A stretch of 64,000 nt of DNA, taken from the NCBI GenBank assembly GCA_021299715.1, contig JAJTEL010000002.1:248001-312000 (forward strand), read 5' to 3'. This stretch comes from Ilumatobacteraceae bacterium. GTDB taxonomy: Bacteria > Actinomycetota > Acidimicrobiia > Acidimicrobiales > Ilumatobacteraceae. Below are positions 8,113 through 18,296 of this stretch, one piece after another (the stretch's first letter is position 1; each line of letters starts with the position of its first letter). The position numbers and the translations under genes are program-made. The notes under the pieces were generated by a model. That model did not search any database, had not been told where the DNA came from, and saw nothing but the letters and a program-made list of their open reading frames with translations.

Positions 8113-9635
8113 CCACAGCAATCACACCCACTCGCGAGGAATTTGTTGCTCTCGCCAAAGAACACACCGTTGTTCCTGTGTGGACCCAAGTCTTGGCCGA
8201 CCTTGAAACTCCGGTAGCTGCCTTTATCAAGCTCGTTGGGGATGACGATGGTTTCTTGCTGGAGTCTGTAGAACACGGCGAGCGATGGAGCAGGTATTCA
8301 TTTGTTGGTCGTCGCCCACGCGGAACTCTCACTCTGCGAAATGGCGTGCTTACGACGACCGGCCATATCCCTAGCAGCGTTCCGTTAGACAAGGGAATGT
8401 TGGCGGCCATGGAAGAACTCCTTCGCATTTATCGCGCGCCTATTTTTCCAGACCTGCCACCATTGCAAGGTGGTCTCATGGGACACCTCGGCTACGACGT
8501 GGTTCGTGAAATTGAGCATCTGCCAAATGTTCCAAATGACGATCGCGGGTTGCCCGACGCGTCCATCAGCATTATCGGATCTCTCGCTGCTTTCGATCAC
8601 TGGCGCCAACGTGTGTACCTCTTAGAGAGTGTGCCTGTAGCCGGACTATCGGAAGAAGAGATTGGTCATGCATACGACGCTGCCGTTCAGCGCGTGCACG
8701 CCTCGGTAGAAGACCTTGCTCGTCCGTTGGCCTATGTGGCGGTGGAACCACCTGTTACCGGTGAGCAGTTGCCCGAAACTCGCTCGTCAATGCCGCACGG
8801 TGATTACCGACGCGCCGTCGAAGTTGCGAAGGAATACATTCGCGCTGGTGACATTTTTCAGGTGGTGTTGTCGCAACGTTTCGACGTAGATCTCACAGCC
8901 GACCCATTCGACGTGTACCGCGTCTTGCGTCAAGTGAACCCCAGCCCATACATGTACTACTTGAAGCAACCAGGCCTCACCATCGTGGGTGGATCACCCG
9001 AGCCAATGGTGCAGGTCATTAACGGTCGAGTCATTTCGCGACCAATTGCCGGAACCCGCAAGCGCGGAACTACCGATGAACACGACCGTCGACTCGCGTC
9101 GGAATTGAAAGAGAATCCGAAAGAAGTTGCTGAACACATCATGCTGGTAGACCTGGCTCGCAACGACGTTGGACGAGTTGCGGAATATGGCTCGGTCACT
9201 ATGGACGAACTCATGACACTTGAGCGTTATAGCCATGTCATGCATCTCACATCTCAAGTGTCGGGCGATGTGCGAAATGGCTTGTCTCCCATTGATGTTC
9301 TTCGTGCAACTCTTCCCGCCGGAACTGTCAGCGGTGCACCAAAGGTTCGCGCCATGGAAATTATTGACGAACTAGAACCTGTCAAACGTGGGCCATACGC
9401 GGGAGTTGTTGGTTATGTAGATTTTTCAGGAAATCTAGATACAGCAATCGCTATTCGCACCATGTTCGTTGGTCCAAACATTGCAAGCTTGCAGGCCGGC
9501 GCCGGAATTGTGGCCGATAGTGATCCGGCTGACGAAGATTTGGAATGTGAAAACAAGGCGCGTGCATTGTTGGCGACGCTCCCGGCTGCCGAACGCATGA
9601 CACAACGTCGACGTAGCGCGGGGACAAAGGCATGA
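8109..9635 (+). CDS. trpE: Anthranilate synthase component I
   Basis: 508 aa. It makes anthranilate from chorismate, with ammonia from a TrpG subunit encoded elsewhere. The chorismate-binding domain is clear: [38 protein letters not shown] and the C-terminal [11 protein letters not shown]. The N-terminal domain has the [16 protein letters not shown] stretch linked to tryptophan feedback binding. The start is GTG overlapping the hisI stop. A hisI-trpE junction is common in actinobacteria. Confidence 0.95.
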   Translation: MTTAITPTREEFVALAKEHTVVPVWTQVLADLETPVAAFIKLVGDDDGFLLESVEHGERWSRYSFVGRRPRGTLTLRNGVLTTTGHIPSSVPLDKGMLAAMEELLRIYRAPIFPDLPPLQGGLMGHLGYDVVREIEHLPNVPNDDRGLPDASISIIGSLAAFDHWRQRVYLLESVPVAGLSEEEIGHAYDAAVQRVHASVEDLARPLAYVAVEPPVTGEQLPETRSSMPHGDYRRAVEVAKEYIRAGDIFQVVLSQRFDVDLTADPFDVYRVLRQVNPSPYMYYLKQPGLTIVGGSPEPMVQVINGRVISRPIAGTRKRGTTDEHDRRLASELKENPKEVAEHIMLVDLARNDVGRVAEYGSVTMDELMTLERYSHVMHLTSQVSGDVRNGLSPIDVLRATLPAGTVSGAPKVRAMEIIDELEPVKRGPYAGVVGYVDFSGNLDTAIAIRTMFVGPNIASLQAGAGIVADSDPADEDLECENKARALLATLPAAERMTQRRRSAGTKA

Positions 9636-10417
9636 CCACCAACATTGTGTGGGCAGACATCGAGCGCGATGTGGTGCTTGTGCAGGGAAGTGACAGTGCA
9701 GCGTTTCTTCATTCGCAGTTAGCGCAAGACATAGCAACGTTGGAAATTGGCCGAAGCACACACAGTTTGCTGTTGGAACCAACGGGACATGTTCATTCGT
9801 TGTTGCGTGTTGTTCGTCATGCCGACGAGGTCTTTACATTAGATATGGACGCAGGGTTCGCAGATTCCGTCATTACGCGACTACAACGATTCGTCCTTCG
9901 CTCAAAAGTGACGTTGACGGTCAGTGATTGGAAGGTGCGAGCATTCCGTGGCGACAACGTTGGTGAACAGTTGGGCACAGTCAATGGCGCCGCCACTGTG
10001 GGGTGGGGGAGCACTGCTGCTGTCGATGTCGTGGGAACCACAGAAACATTGCCCACTCTGGGGGAGCAAACCGAACCAGAACACATCGACATGATTCGCG
10101 TTGACCTGCAATGGCCGCGGGTTGGGGTTGACATTTTGGTTGGCGATATTCCTGCCACCACTGGTGTTGTTTCTGTCTCTGTGAGTTTCAGCAAAGGGTG
10201 TTACCCAGGCCAAGAACTTGTCGAACGAATGGACTCGCGCGGAGCAGATGCGCCGGTGAACGTGCGCACTATGTCTCGTGACGGCGTAGGAGTGGGGTCA
10301 CGTGTTGAAGCCACGCCTCAAGACACAGGAACCATTACGTCGGTGGGATTCACCAGAGCGTTCGTTCGTGTTGGTCGGGGTTCGTCACTTGGTGAACCAC
10401 TCGGACTCAACATCTAA
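9632..10417 (+). CDS. ygfZ: YgfZ/GcvT-like folate-binding protein (Fe-S cluster repair)
   Basis: 261 aa. The YgfZ signature K-G-C-Y-x-G-Q-E is present as FSKGCYPGQELVERMDSRG around residue 190, with the family cysteine. YgfZ/IBA57 proteins bind folate and support maturation or repair of some Fe-S enzymes. It overlaps trpE by ATGA. Its last 33 bp overlap the convergent M50 protease gene. Confidence 0.9.
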   Translation: MTTNIVWADIERDVVLVQGSDSAAFLHSQLAQDIATLEIGRSTHSLLLEPTGHVHSLLRVVRHADEVFTLDMDAGFADSVITRLQRFVLRSKVTLTVSDWKVRAFRGDNVGEQLGTVNGAATVGWGSTAAVDVVGTTETLPTLGEQTEPEHIDMIRVDLQWPRVGVDILVGDIPATTGVVSVSVSFSKGCYPGQELVERMDSRGADAPVNVRTMSRDGVGVGSRVEATPQDTGTITSVGFTRAFVRVGRGSSLGEPLGLNI

Positions 10418-11377
10418 TTGGTCGCGTAATTCGGCGAACTCTTCGGTTCGAAACATTGCTAATCGCAACTCGTCGGGAATAAGTTGTGAGGCATGAGCAG
10501 CACGAAGCCAACTGACTGCATCGTCTTTCCGTGACACAACCCAGCATGCGCGGGCTGCGCCAAACGCGTTTGAAAAAGACGGACACTGTGTGTACGCGTG
10601 GGATGCGTATGCCAATGCTTGCTCTGCTTCGCCAACTTCCAGCAGTGCAGAAATGACCATTTCGTCAACGTCTGGATCACCGTGAGAGACCAGTTGAGCT
10701 TGGTCAAAGGCTCTCTTCAGCCTGCGCGGCAAGGAGAGCTGTTGCCATTGGAGAACAAGCATGAAGACGAACAACGGCAATAGGCCGGTGAGTCCGAAGA
10801 AGAAACACAATGCGCCAAGAACAGCCGTCACTCCGAAACTGGCCTGTAGTACTGCGTGGCGTCCACGCTGTGGGAAAAAACGTTCCGCTACTTCGCCAAC
10901 AACTGCTCCGCCATCGAGCGGAAGGAGGGGAATGAGGTTGACGAGTCCGAGTGCTATCCCGGCCCACCACACCGCCGCTGCGGTTTCACTAGAGGCGATA
11001 TCTGTTCTACTGAGCGGATTAATACCGAACGCGACGAGAGCAAGCGCAGCACTTCCCACCTGAAATGAAGGTCCAGCAAGCGAGATGAAAATCTTCTGCC
11101 GCCATGTGAGTGGGACCGAAGTGGAATACGAGGCGTACGCCACCATGAAGTCCAATGCAATAGATGCATCGCATTTGTATCGACGCGCGGCAAAAGCGTG
11201 TCCCAATTCGTGCACCACGGTAAACAGCGCAACTGCACCTGCCACCCACAACCCAAGTGGAAAGGGGTACAGGACAGCTAGAAGAACAAGAAAGATTCCG
11301 AAGCCTGGCCGAATTGCGGTGGGGAAGCCGAAGAGTTGGAAAGTGCGTGGAGAGGACCGACGCGTTGCACGAGGCAT
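10385..11377 (-). CDS. M50-family (site-2-protease-like) membrane metalloprotease with TPR-like tail
   Basis: 330 aa. The zinc motif HELGH is at residues 56-60 and the third ligand is in NLIPLLPLDGG (Asp near 155). About six hydrophobic segments lie within residues 20-210, consistent with intramembrane cleavage. Residues about 215-320 are soluble and look like TPR/helical repeats (EVGEAEQALAYASHAYTQCP), a fusion that may recruit substrates. The start is ATG with TACACT 6 nt upstream (leaderless). Its 3' end overlaps ygfZ. The substrate is unknown. Confidence 0.85.
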   Translation of the reverse strand: MPRATRRSSPRTFQLFGFPTAIRPGFGIFLVLLAVLYPFPLGLWVAGAVALFTVVHELGHAFAARRYKCDASIALDFMVAYASYSTSVPLTWRQKIFISLAGPSFQVGSAALALVAFGINPLSRTDIASSETAAAVWWAGIALGLVNLIPLLPLDGGAVVGEVAERFFPQRGRHAVLQASFGVTAVLGALCFFFGLTGLLPLFVFMLVLQWQQLSLPRRLKRAFDQAQLVSHGDPDVDEMVISALLEVGEAEQALAYASHAYTQCPSFSNAFGAARACWVVSRKDDAVSWLRAAHASQLIPDELRLAMFRTEEFAELRDQLDVESEWFTK

Positions 11378-11383
11378 GGGCGA

Positions 11384-11389
11384 AGTGTA
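11384..11389 (-). promoter_or_regulatory. -10 box of the M50 protease gene
   Basis: TACACT on the minus strand, 6 nt before the ATG at 11377. Confidence 0.5.
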
Positions 11390-11473
11390 GAGAGGATGTG
11401 GCTCCCAAAGTCGGCAGGTCGGTAAATCTGTGTACCAATTGCGTCACCAGACAAGGAGCCGTTCAGGGTTTCA

Positions 11474-11479
11474 TAGACT
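11474..11479 (+). promoter_or_regulatory. -10 box of ppdK
   Basis: TAGACT ends 6 nt before the GTG at 11486; there is no Shine-Dalgarno sequence. Confidence 0.5.
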
Positions 11480-11485
11480 GCTCAC

Positions 11486-14170
11486 GTGCCTCTCGTTTTT
11501 GCATTCGACCACAAACACCGCCGTCCTCCAATGGAGATGAAAGATCTTTTGGGTGGCAAGGGCGCCAACTTGGCAGAAATGATGAGTGTTCTGCAGTTAC
11601 CCGTACCGCACGGTTTCACAATTACTACCGATGCATGTCGTGCGTATATGCACGGCGGTTGGCCGAAGGGCCTCGACGATGAGATTGCGCGTCATATTGC
11701 GGCCTTAGAAAAGAAGATGGGTCGCACGCTTGGTGATGCGCATAATCCACTTCTGGTGTCGGTGCGTTCTGGGGCGAAGTTTTCAATGCCCGGAATGATG
11801 GACACGGTTTTGAATCTTGGATTGAACGACAAGAGCGTGAGAGGTTTGGCAGAGTCAACACAGAACGAACGTTTTGCTTTTGATTCCTATCGGCGATTCA
11901 TCTCTATGTACGGTCGCATTGTCTTGGGTATCGACGGAACTGTGTTCGAGCATGAGTTAGAGAAGTTGAAAGCAAATACGGGTGCGCACACTGATGCCGA
12001 CATTCCAGCGTCGTCGTTAGCTGTTCTGTGTGACGTGTACAAAAATGCGGTTGTTGAGGCAACTGGGAAACCATTCCCTCAAGACCCCACCAAACAACTT
12101 CGCGGTGCAGTGGAGGCGGTTTTTCGTTCGTGGAATGGCCCGCGCGCAATTGCGTATCGCGTGCGAGAGAAAATCAGTCATGAACTTGGCACGGCTGTCA
12201 ACGTGCAGGCGATGGTGTTTGGAAATAGGGACGAGAACTCTGGCACGGGTGTTGGCTTTACGCGCAATGCCGCAACTGGAGAAGCGCTGCCATACGGAGA
12301 CTTTTTGGTCAACGCTCAAGGCGAAGACGTCGTAGCAGGAATTCGCAACACTGAAGATCTCAACGCTCTCCAGCGACAGTTTCCTGAAATTCATTCGGAG
12401 CTTCTTGAAATCTTCGCGCGACTCGAACGTCACTACAAAGACATGTGCGACACCGAGTTCACCATTGAGCAAGGCAAGTTGTGGATGTTGCAAACTCGTG
12501 TAGGCAAGCGAACGGGCGCGGCGGCGTTGAAGATGGCAGTTGACATGACTACTCCAACCGGGGCAGGCAAGTCCGCGTGGAAGATTTCAAAGAACGAAGC
12601 AATTATGCGAGTTTCGGCTGACCATCTCGATCAGGTTCTGCACCCACAATTTGCGCGTAAGGGAACTGCTCTCACGAAAGGACTCGCTGCATCGCCAGGA
12701 GCCGCGGTGGGTCAGGTGTATTTCACCGCAGATGACGCGGAACGCGCGGCGAAGGGCGGGGCCGATGTCATTTTGGTGCGTAACGAAACGAGTCCAGAAG
12801 ACGTTCACGGAATGATGGTTGCAAAAGGCATTCTGACGTCCCGTGGCGGTTTAGTGAGTCACGCGGCCGTTGTTGCGCGCGGATGGGGAACTCCGGCAAT
12901 CGTTGGTGCCGACAATGTCAAGATCAGTGGCAACTCATTCTCGGTTGGTGATGTCACTGTTCGTGAAGGTGATTGGTTATCTCTTGACGGGTCAACAGGT
13001 GAAGTCATTCTTGGCAAACTCGACCTTGCAGACTCTCGGCCTCCCTCTGAATTCAACACCATTTTGATGTGGGCAGATGCAGTGCGAAAAGGAAAGATGG
13101 CTGTTCGCGCAAATGCCGACACCGATGAAGACGCCCGCAAGGCGAGAGAACTGGGTGCGCAAGGAATTGGGCTGTGTCGCACCGAGCACATGTTCTTGGC
13201 ACCTGACCGCTTGCCAATTGTTCGTCGCATGATTCTTGCCGAGACCCCCGCGGAAGAAGCCGCAGCACTAGAAGAACTGCGAGTGGCTCAAAAGACTGAC
13301 TTTGTCGGAATTCTGACCGAGATGTCAGGCTTGCCTGTCACGGTGCGTTTGCTAGATCCGCCATTGCATGAGTTTCTTCCGCACGTAAACGAACTAGAGG
13401 TAAAGAAGGCAACGTCAGGGCTGACGGTTGAGGATGAACACTTGTTGAAGGCGGCTCAAGAATGGAGCGAAGTGAACCCCATGTTGGGAACACGCGGAGT
13501 TCGTCTTGGCGTGTTGAAGCCCGGTCTGTATGCAATGCAAGTGCGCGCGCTAATGGAGGCCGCCGATGAGGTGTCGGCGAAGGGGTATGAGCCAATTGTC
13601 GAAATCATGATTCCTCTTACGGTGACGCGTGAAGAACTTGCGCTTGCCCGCAGCTGGGTGGAAGAGGTGTTGGCCGATATCAACTCACGCCCGTCACCAA
13701 AAGCAAAGAAGGGCGACAAGATCATGAAGCGTCCAAAGGTGACTATTGGAACAATGGTGGAAACTCCGCGTGCTGCGTTGCGCGCCGATGAACTTGCCGA
13801 TGTTGCCGATTTCTTTAGCTTTGGTACAAACGACCTCACGCAGATGACTTTTGCGTTTAGTAGAGATGATGTTGAGTCGAAGATGATGCCCGAGTATTTA
13901 CAGGCCGGGCTATTAAAGCGAAATCCCTTTGAGACCATTGACCAACAGGGTGTGGGTGAACTTGTTCAGATAGCAGTTCAGCGTGGTCGTAAAGCGAAAA
14001 AGAACATCAAGTTGGGAGTGTGTGGTGAACACGGCGGAGACCCCGAATCAATCGCGTTTTTCTACAGAGCCGGATTGAACTATGTCAGTTGTTCTCCATA
14101 CCGAATTCCCATTGCCCGTCTTTCTGCGGCACAGGCCGTTATTGGTGGAGTGAAGTCGGAGACGAAGTAG
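11486..14170 (+). CDS. ppdK: Pyruvate, phosphate dikinase
   Basis: 894 aa, the full PPDK length. It interconverts pyruvate + ATP + Pi and PEP + AMP + PPi, giving gluconeogenic or PPi-dependent glycolytic flexibility. The N-terminal ATP-grasp domain includes LLGGKGANLAEM and VRSGAKFSMPGMMDTVLNLG. The swivelling phosphohistidine domain has the catalytic His in GGLVSHAAVVARGWG (near residue 460). The C-terminal PEP/pyruvate barrel carries GTRGVRLG, FGTNDLTQMTF and the catalytic Cys in LGVCGEHGGDP. The GTG start is supported by TAGACT 6 nt upstream. It is a single gene between the divergent M50 gene and the TerC-family gene. Confidence 0.96.
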   Translation: MPLVFAFDHKHRRPPMEMKDLLGGKGANLAEMMSVLQLPVPHGFTITTDACRAYMHGGWPKGLDDEIARHIAALEKKMGRTLGDAHNPLLVSVRSGAKFSMPGMMDTVLNLGLNDKSVRGLAESTQNERFAFDSYRRFISMYGRIVLGIDGTVFEHELEKLKANTGAHTDADIPASSLAVLCDVYKNAVVEATGKPFPQDPTKQLRGAVEAVFRSWNGPRAIAYRVREKISHELGTAVNVQAMVFGNRDENSGTGVGFTRNAATGEALPYGDFLVNAQGEDVVAGIRNTEDLNALQRQFPEIHSELLEIFARLERHYKDMCDTEFTIEQGKLWMLQTRVGKRTGAAALKMAVDMTTPTGAGKSAWKISKNEAIMRVSADHLDQVLHPQFARKGTALTKGLAASPGAAVGQVYFTADDAERAAKGGADVILVRNETSPEDVHGMMVAKGILTSRGGLVSHAAVVARGWGTPAIVGADNVKISGNSFSVGDVTVREGDWLSLDGSTGEVILGKLDLADSRPPSEFNTILMWADAVRKGKMAVRANADTDEDARKARELGAQGIGLCRTEHMFLAPDRLPIVRRMILAETPAEEAAALEELRVAQKTDFVGILTEMSGLPVTVRLLDPPLHEFLPHVNELEVKKATSGLTVEDEHLLKAAQEWSEVNPMLGTRGVRLGVLKPGLYAMQVRALMEAADEVSAKGYEPIVEIMIPLTVTREELALARSWVEEVLADINSRPSPKAKKGDKIMKRPKVTIGTMVETPRAALRADELADVADFFSFGTNDLTQMTFAFSRDDVESKMMPEYLQAGLLKRNPFETIDQQGVGELVQIAVQRGRKAKKNIKLGVCGEHGGDPESIAFFYRAGLNYVSCSPYRIPIARLSAAQAVIGGVKSETK

Positions 14171-14172
14171 GC

Positions 14173-14188
14173 AAAGGTAGTAACCTTT
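14173..14188. promoter_or_regulatory. 16-bp perfect palindrome over the -10 of the TerC gene
   Basis: AAAGGT-AGTA-ACCTTT is a perfect inverted repeat (6-bp arms). It contains TAACCT (14181-14186), whose end lies 6 nt before the TerC ATG at 14193. The overlap of a dyad with the -10 box suggests a repressor site, for example for a metal-sensing regulator, but no regulator gene is nearby. It could also be a weak hairpin after ppdK. Confidence 0.5.
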
Positions 14189-14192
14189 ACTT

Positions 14193-15179
14193 ATGTTTTT
14201 TAACCCCGTCTTTAGTTCGGTATTTTCTGGAGCTGCGTCCGATAGCGGGGGAAAGGTAGAGCTTGACGTAGCGGGTTGGCACTGGCCAATGCTGATCGCC
14301 GTCATTGGCGGGTTATTGCTTATTGACATCCTTGTTATCCACCGCAATGCGCATGAAGTGCATACCAAAGAAGCCGCCATTGAATCAGCGGTGTGGATCA
14401 GCTTTGGTCTCCTATTCGCGCTCTTCGTGTTGTGGGAATTTGGCGGTCCTGCCGCGAGTGAATACATGGGTGGCTATCTCATTGAGAAGAGCCTCAGTGT
14501 GGACAACGTCTTCGTCTGGGCCGTTCTGTTTGCTCACTTCAAGGTTCCAAAGATGTACCAACACCGTGTGCTGTTCTGGGGCATCTTCGGTGCCCTCGCC
14601 ATGCGACTTGGGTTCATCTTTGCTGGCGTTGCCATCATTAACACGTTCAAGATCACGCTCATCTTGTTCGGTTTGTTTTTGCTGTATTCCGGAATCAAAT
14701 TGCTACAGACGCACGACGAAGGATTCGACCCATCGCAATCGCGCGCTATGCGCATCTTCCACCGTTTCGTTCCGTCCACAGATGAGCTGGACGGACAGAA
14801 AATGTTCACAGTCAAGAACGGCAAGCGATTGGCAACACCTCTTCTCGCAGTGCTCGTACTAGTGGAAATTACCGACGTCATTTTTGCAATCGACTCAGTG
14901 CCCGCGGTTCTCGCAGTCACCAACGAGACCTATATCGCATTTGCCTCCAATGCTTTTGCCATTTTGGGTTTGCGCGCGCTGTACTTCTTACTGGCTGACA
15001 TGCGGGACCGTTTCCGCTACCTGCAGACCGGTCTGGGCATTATCCTCGCATTTGTCGGAATAAAGATGACCATTTCATACTGGTGGCACATGCCTATCGC
15101 CATCTCGTTGTCTTTCATCGCGCTGGTCCTCGCGGTCTCCATCTTCGCTTCGTTGCGTGAGGAACGCCGCCCGTCATAA
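14193..15179 (+). CDS. TerC-family integral membrane protein (probable metal exporter)
   Basis: 328 aa with about nine transmembrane segments. TerC-family signatures are present: EKSLSVDNVFVWAVLF, YQHRVLFWGIFGALAMR and LVEITDVIFAIDSVPAVLAV, including the conserved acidic membrane residues. Characterised relatives (Alx, MeeF/MeeY) export manganese, and TerC itself is linked to tellurite resistance. A cytoplasmic charged loop lies near residues 175-210. The start is the ATG at 14193, with a leaderless -10 inside a palindrome. Manganese export is inference from family. Confidence 0.88.
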   Translation: MFFNPVFSSVFSGAASDSGGKVELDVAGWHWPMLIAVIGGLLLIDILVIHRNAHEVHTKEAAIESAVWISFGLLFALFVLWEFGGPAASEYMGGYLIEKSLSVDNVFVWAVLFAHFKVPKMYQHRVLFWGIFGALAMRLGFIFAGVAIINTFKITLILFGLFLLYSGIKLLQTHDEGFDPSQSRAMRIFHRFVPSTDELDGQKMFTVKNGKRLATPLLAVLVLVEITDVIFAIDSVPAVLAVTNETYIAFASNAFAILGLRALYFLLADMRDRFRYLQTGLGIILAFVGIKMTISYWWHMPIAISLSFIALVLAVSIFASLREERRPS

Positions 15180-15196
15180 GTGCGTTGCCGTGGCAC

Positions 15197-15202
15197 TAAT
15201 GT
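15197..15202 (+). promoter_or_regulatory. -10 box of dnaG
   Basis: TAATGT ends 6 nt before the dnaG ATG at 15209, consistent with a leaderless dnaG-sigA transcript. Confidence 0.55.
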
Positions 15203-15208
15203 CGTGTC

Positions 15209-16948
15209 ATGGCCATTGCGGAGGACGACATTCAAAAGGTGCGCTCGGCCGTCACCCTGTCAGACGTCGTGTCTCCATATGCCCAACTTCGTCGAGCAGG
15301 CCGCGGGCAAGTTGGTTTGTGTCCATTCCATTCTGAAAGAACGCCATCGTTCAGCGTGAACGACGAGACAGGCCGTTACATGTGCTTTGGGTGTGGCGCC
15401 AAAGGCGATGTGTTCACGTTCGTTCAGCAAATTGAACATCTCGACTTCATTGCGTCGGTAGAACGTCTGGCCAGCAAAGCTGGCATTGAGCTTCACTACA
15501 CATCGGGCGCAGGCACGGGCGAACGAAAGCATCGCAAAGAACTGCAAGAACTAATGAACCAAGCAGTCGAGTGGTATCACAAGCGTTTGCTTGAAGGAGG
15601 TGACGCCCGCGCCGCACGCGAGTATCTGCGTTCCCGTGGTTTGGCCGGAGACATCGCCCGCAACTTCAAGTTGGGGTGGGCGCCAGACGACTGGGATCAG
15701 CTCTGTCAGGCATTGGGTGCTCCGGCAAAGATGCTGACGGAAATTGGTCTGGGCTTTGTAAATAAGGCAGGTCGACTACAAGATTCATTCCGCGCTCGCG
15801 TGATGTTCCCCATCTTTGACGAGAATGGAAATGCTGTTGCATTCGGTGGTCGAATTCTACCTGGCTCTACAGACCCAGCGAAATACAAGAACTCCACAGA
15901 GACTCCTATCTATACAAAGTCGCGAACGCTGTACGGGTTGAATTGGGCAAAGGGCAACGTCATTAAAGAAGACAAAGTCATTGTGTGTGAGGGATACACC
16001 GATGTCATTGGTTTTCACCGAAGTGGAGTCGCAACTGCTGTCGCAACGTGTGGAACTGCGTTAACTGAAGAACACGTCAAACTTATGAAACGCTACGCAC
16101 GCAATGTGGTCTTAGCCTTCGACGCTGACTCTGCCGGACAAGGCGCAGCAGAAAAGTTCTATGCGTGGGAAAAGAAGTACGACGTGTCGGTATCGGTGGC
16201 TAAGTTCCCAGAAGGAAAAGATCCAGGCGAACTGTCGCAAACCAATCCTGAGGCCTTAGCCGAAGCTATTGAACAAGCCATTCCCTTCTTGGGTTTTCGT
16301 TTGCAGCGACTCTTCGATGCGAACCCATTGCGTTCTCCCGAATCTCGCGCACGCCTGGCATCGAAGGCAATGACTCTTATTAATGAACACCCAGACCCAA
16401 ATGTTCGCCGTCTCTATGCCGGTCAAGTTGCTAGCCATACGGGAGTTTCTGCTGCAGAACTTGTTCGTGTGGCAGAAAAGGGTGGCACGGTGTCTACCGA
16501 AGTGGCTGCACCAATTCAGCAAGCCCCTGAAGGTGCGGGTTTTGTGGCGTTGTCACTACTCATTCACGAATGGGATTCCATTGCGCCGTGGCTCATTGAA
16601 GAACTCTTCAGCGACCATGCTTCGCGCGATGCGTTTGTGGCTCTTGCAACGACCGAGGGCGATGTGCATAGAGCCATAGAGGCCGCGTCACCAGAAGGAG
16701 CCGCCATTATCGAGCGCGCTGCTGTTTACGATGGCGAAGCAGATCCTCTTGTTGAAGCACGAGCACTTATTGCAGCGGCTGTTCGTCGCGAATTGCAACG
16801 TCGCCGCACCGTTGTCGATGCCGCAGAAATGCAGCAACAGCGGGCGGTGCGCATTGCACTGGAAGACCTAGGTCAGCCAGAAAAGGCAGTGGCGGCGGCC
16901 GTGCAGTTATTGCAGTGGTTGGCATCCACGTCGGAGTCAGAACAATGA
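15209..16948 (+). CDS. dnaG: DNA primase
   Basis: 579 aa. It synthesises RNA primers at the replication fork. The N-terminal zinc finger is [11 protein letters not shown]...CFGCGAKGD (CHC2 type). The TOPRIM core has the acidic motifs [15 protein letters not shown] and [18 protein letters not shown]. The C-terminal helicase-binding region (about residues 450-579) is Ala/Glu-rich and variable, as expected. The stop overlaps the sigma-factor start by ATGA (16945-16948). Confidence 0.96.
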   Translation: MAIAEDDIQKVRSAVTLSDVVSPYAQLRRAGRGQVGLCPFHSERTPSFSVNDETGRYMCFGCGAKGDVFTFVQQIEHLDFIASVERLASKAGIELHYTSGAGTGERKHRKELQELMNQAVEWYHKRLLEGGDARAAREYLRSRGLAGDIARNFKLGWAPDDWDQLCQALGAPAKMLTEIGLGFVNKAGRLQDSFRARVMFPIFDENGNAVAFGGRILPGSTDPAKYKNSTETPIYTKSRTLYGLNWAKGNVIKEDKVIVCEGYTDVIGFHRSGVATAVATCGTALTEEHVKLMKRYARNVVLAFDADSAGQGAAEKFYAWEKKYDVSVSVAKFPEGKDPGELSQTNPEALAEAIEQAIPFLGFRLQRLFDANPLRSPESRARLASKAMTLINEHPDPNVRRLYAGQVASHTGVSAAELVRVAEKGGTVSTEVAAPIQQAPEGAGFVALSLLIHEWDSIAPWLIEELFSDHASRDAFVALATTEGDVHRAIEAASPEGAAIIERAAVYDGEADPLVEARALIAAAVRRELQRRRTVVDAAEMQQQRAVRIALEDLGQPEKAVAAAVQLLQWLASTSESEQ

Positions 16949-18147
16949 CCCACAACCCTCGGCTTCAGCCTCCACATGCAGATGTGGATCCCGCCGAGTG
17001 GGCCACATTGGTGGCGTCCCGTTCGGACGATGGCACCGTAGATCCCAATACCGTGGCCCATGTTTTTAGAAACGTGGAACTAAATCCAGAGATGCTTCGT
17101 CAAATCGAATCGGTGTTAGACGAAATAAATATCTCCATAGCAACTGTTGAACCAGATATCTCCGAGCCAGTGGAACGCAAGCTTCCGTCGGCTCGGAAAC
17201 CCGCAGCAGTTAATAAAGCGCCCGTCGGTGACGCGGGTGATGCCGTGCGCATGTACTTGCAAGAAATTGGGCAAGTGGAATTGCTGAATGCTGAAGGTGA
17301 AAGAACACTTGGCCGAGCAATTCGCGAGATGCAGGCAGCGAAAGCAGAGTTGGAGGCTGGGGGAGCATCGCCCACCCGACGACGAGAATTACGAAACGTG
17401 ATTCGTGAGGGTGACGAGGCTTTCGAACACCTCATCACGGCGAATCTTCGTTTAGTCGTTTCCATCGCACGAAAATACGACGGGCGCGAGCTTCAACTGC
17501 TCGATCTCATTCAAGAGGGAAACATTGGTCTCATGCGTGCTGCTGAAAAGTACGACTGGGAGAAAGGCTTCAAGTTCTCTACGTATGCAACATGGTGGAT
17601 TCGACAAGCGATGATGCGTGCCATGGCCGATCAAGGTCGAACAATTCGTGTGCCTAGCCATGTGGTGGAGTTGTTGAATCGTCTTACAAAAGCAGACCGT
17701 GATCTCACAGTTGAACTGGAACGCGAACCAACGCTTCAAGAACTGTCTGAACGCACAATGATTCCGGTGGACAAAATTGAAGAACTACGTCAAATATCAT
17801 CTGTGACAAGCAGCTTGGATGAACCCATCGGCTCTGATGACGACTCATCAACACTGGGCGATCGCGTGTCAAACGACGAAGATGCCGAAGCGCCAGACGA
17901 GGTGGTACAAAAACGCCAACTCATTGCAGCAATCTCGGCTGAACTTGAACACCTTCCAGAACGCGATCGTCGTATTTTGGATAAGCGTTTTGGTATCTCA
18001 AGCGGTGAGCCACTCACATTGGATGATGTCGCGAAGCAAGAGGGCGTCACGCGTGAGCGCATTCGCCAAATTGAGCAAAAGACGCTGGCGCGCCTGCGAC
18101 ACCCCAACAACAGCCAACGCCTTCGTAGTTTCCTGGACGGCGACTAG
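16945..18147 (+). CDS. rpoD: Principal RNA polymerase sigma factor (sigma-70 family, SigA/RpoD)
   Basis: 400 aa. Region 1.2 is [16 protein letters not shown]. Region 2 has [32 protein letters not shown], and region 2.4 is [15 protein letters not shown], which reads the -10 element. Region 4.2 is [19 protein letters not shown]. Group-1-like residues in region 2.4 and the dnaG neighbour suggest the housekeeping sigma. The first ~80 residues are short and lack a clear region 1.1. I took the ATG at 16945, which overlaps the dnaG stop; a frame continuing upstream is only dnaG shadow. Confidence 0.93.
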   Translation: MTHNPRLQPPHADVDPAEWATLVASRSDDGTVDPNTVAHVFRNVELNPEMLRQIESVLDEINISIATVEPDISEPVERKLPSARKPAAVNKAPVGDAGDAVRMYLQEIGQVELLNAEGERTLGRAIREMQAAKAELEAGGASPTRRRELRNVIREGDEAFEHLITANLRLVVSIARKYDGRELQLLDLIQEGNIGLMRAAEKYDWEKGFKFSTYATWWIRQAMMRAMADQGRTIRVPSHVVELLNRLTKADRDLTVELEREPTLQELSERTMIPVDKIEELRQISSVTSSLDEPIGSDDDSSTLGDRVSNDEDAEAPDEVVQKRQLIAAISAELEHLPERDRRILDKRFGISSGEPLTLDDVAKQEGVTRERIRQIEQKTLARLRHPNNSQRLRSFLDGD

Positions 18148-18178
18148 ACCGCCTTGTGGTGGCTGGGCGGGTCGCTGG

Positions 18179-18184
18179 TAACCT
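18179..18184 (+). promoter_or_regulatory. -10 box upstream of tRNA-Asn
   Basis: TAACCT lies 11 nt before the mature tRNA-Asn 5' end, a normal distance for a tRNA promoter with a short 5' leader. The tRNA pair 18196-18373 could be transcribed from it. Apart from this box and the two tRNAs, I see only a weak GC-rich inverted repeat (18149-18170) between the sigma gene and 18448. Confidence 0.45.
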
Positions 18185-18195
18185 GTTCTTTCCCT

Positions 18196-18268
18196 TCCGG
18201 GGTAGCTCAGTTGGCAGAGCAACGGACTGTTAATCCGTGTGTCGTGGGTTCGAGCCCCACCCCCGGAG
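18196..18268 (+). tRNA. tRNA-Asn (GTT)
   Basis: A 73-nt cloverleaf: acceptor TCCGGGG/CCCCGGA, D arm GCTC...GAGC, anticodon stem CGGA with loop CTGTTAA (anticodon GTT), and T loop TTCGAGC. CCA is encoded at 18269-18271. Confidence 0.96.
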
Positions 18269-18296
18269 CCATTCGGTCCTCGTGGGCCGCACGTAC

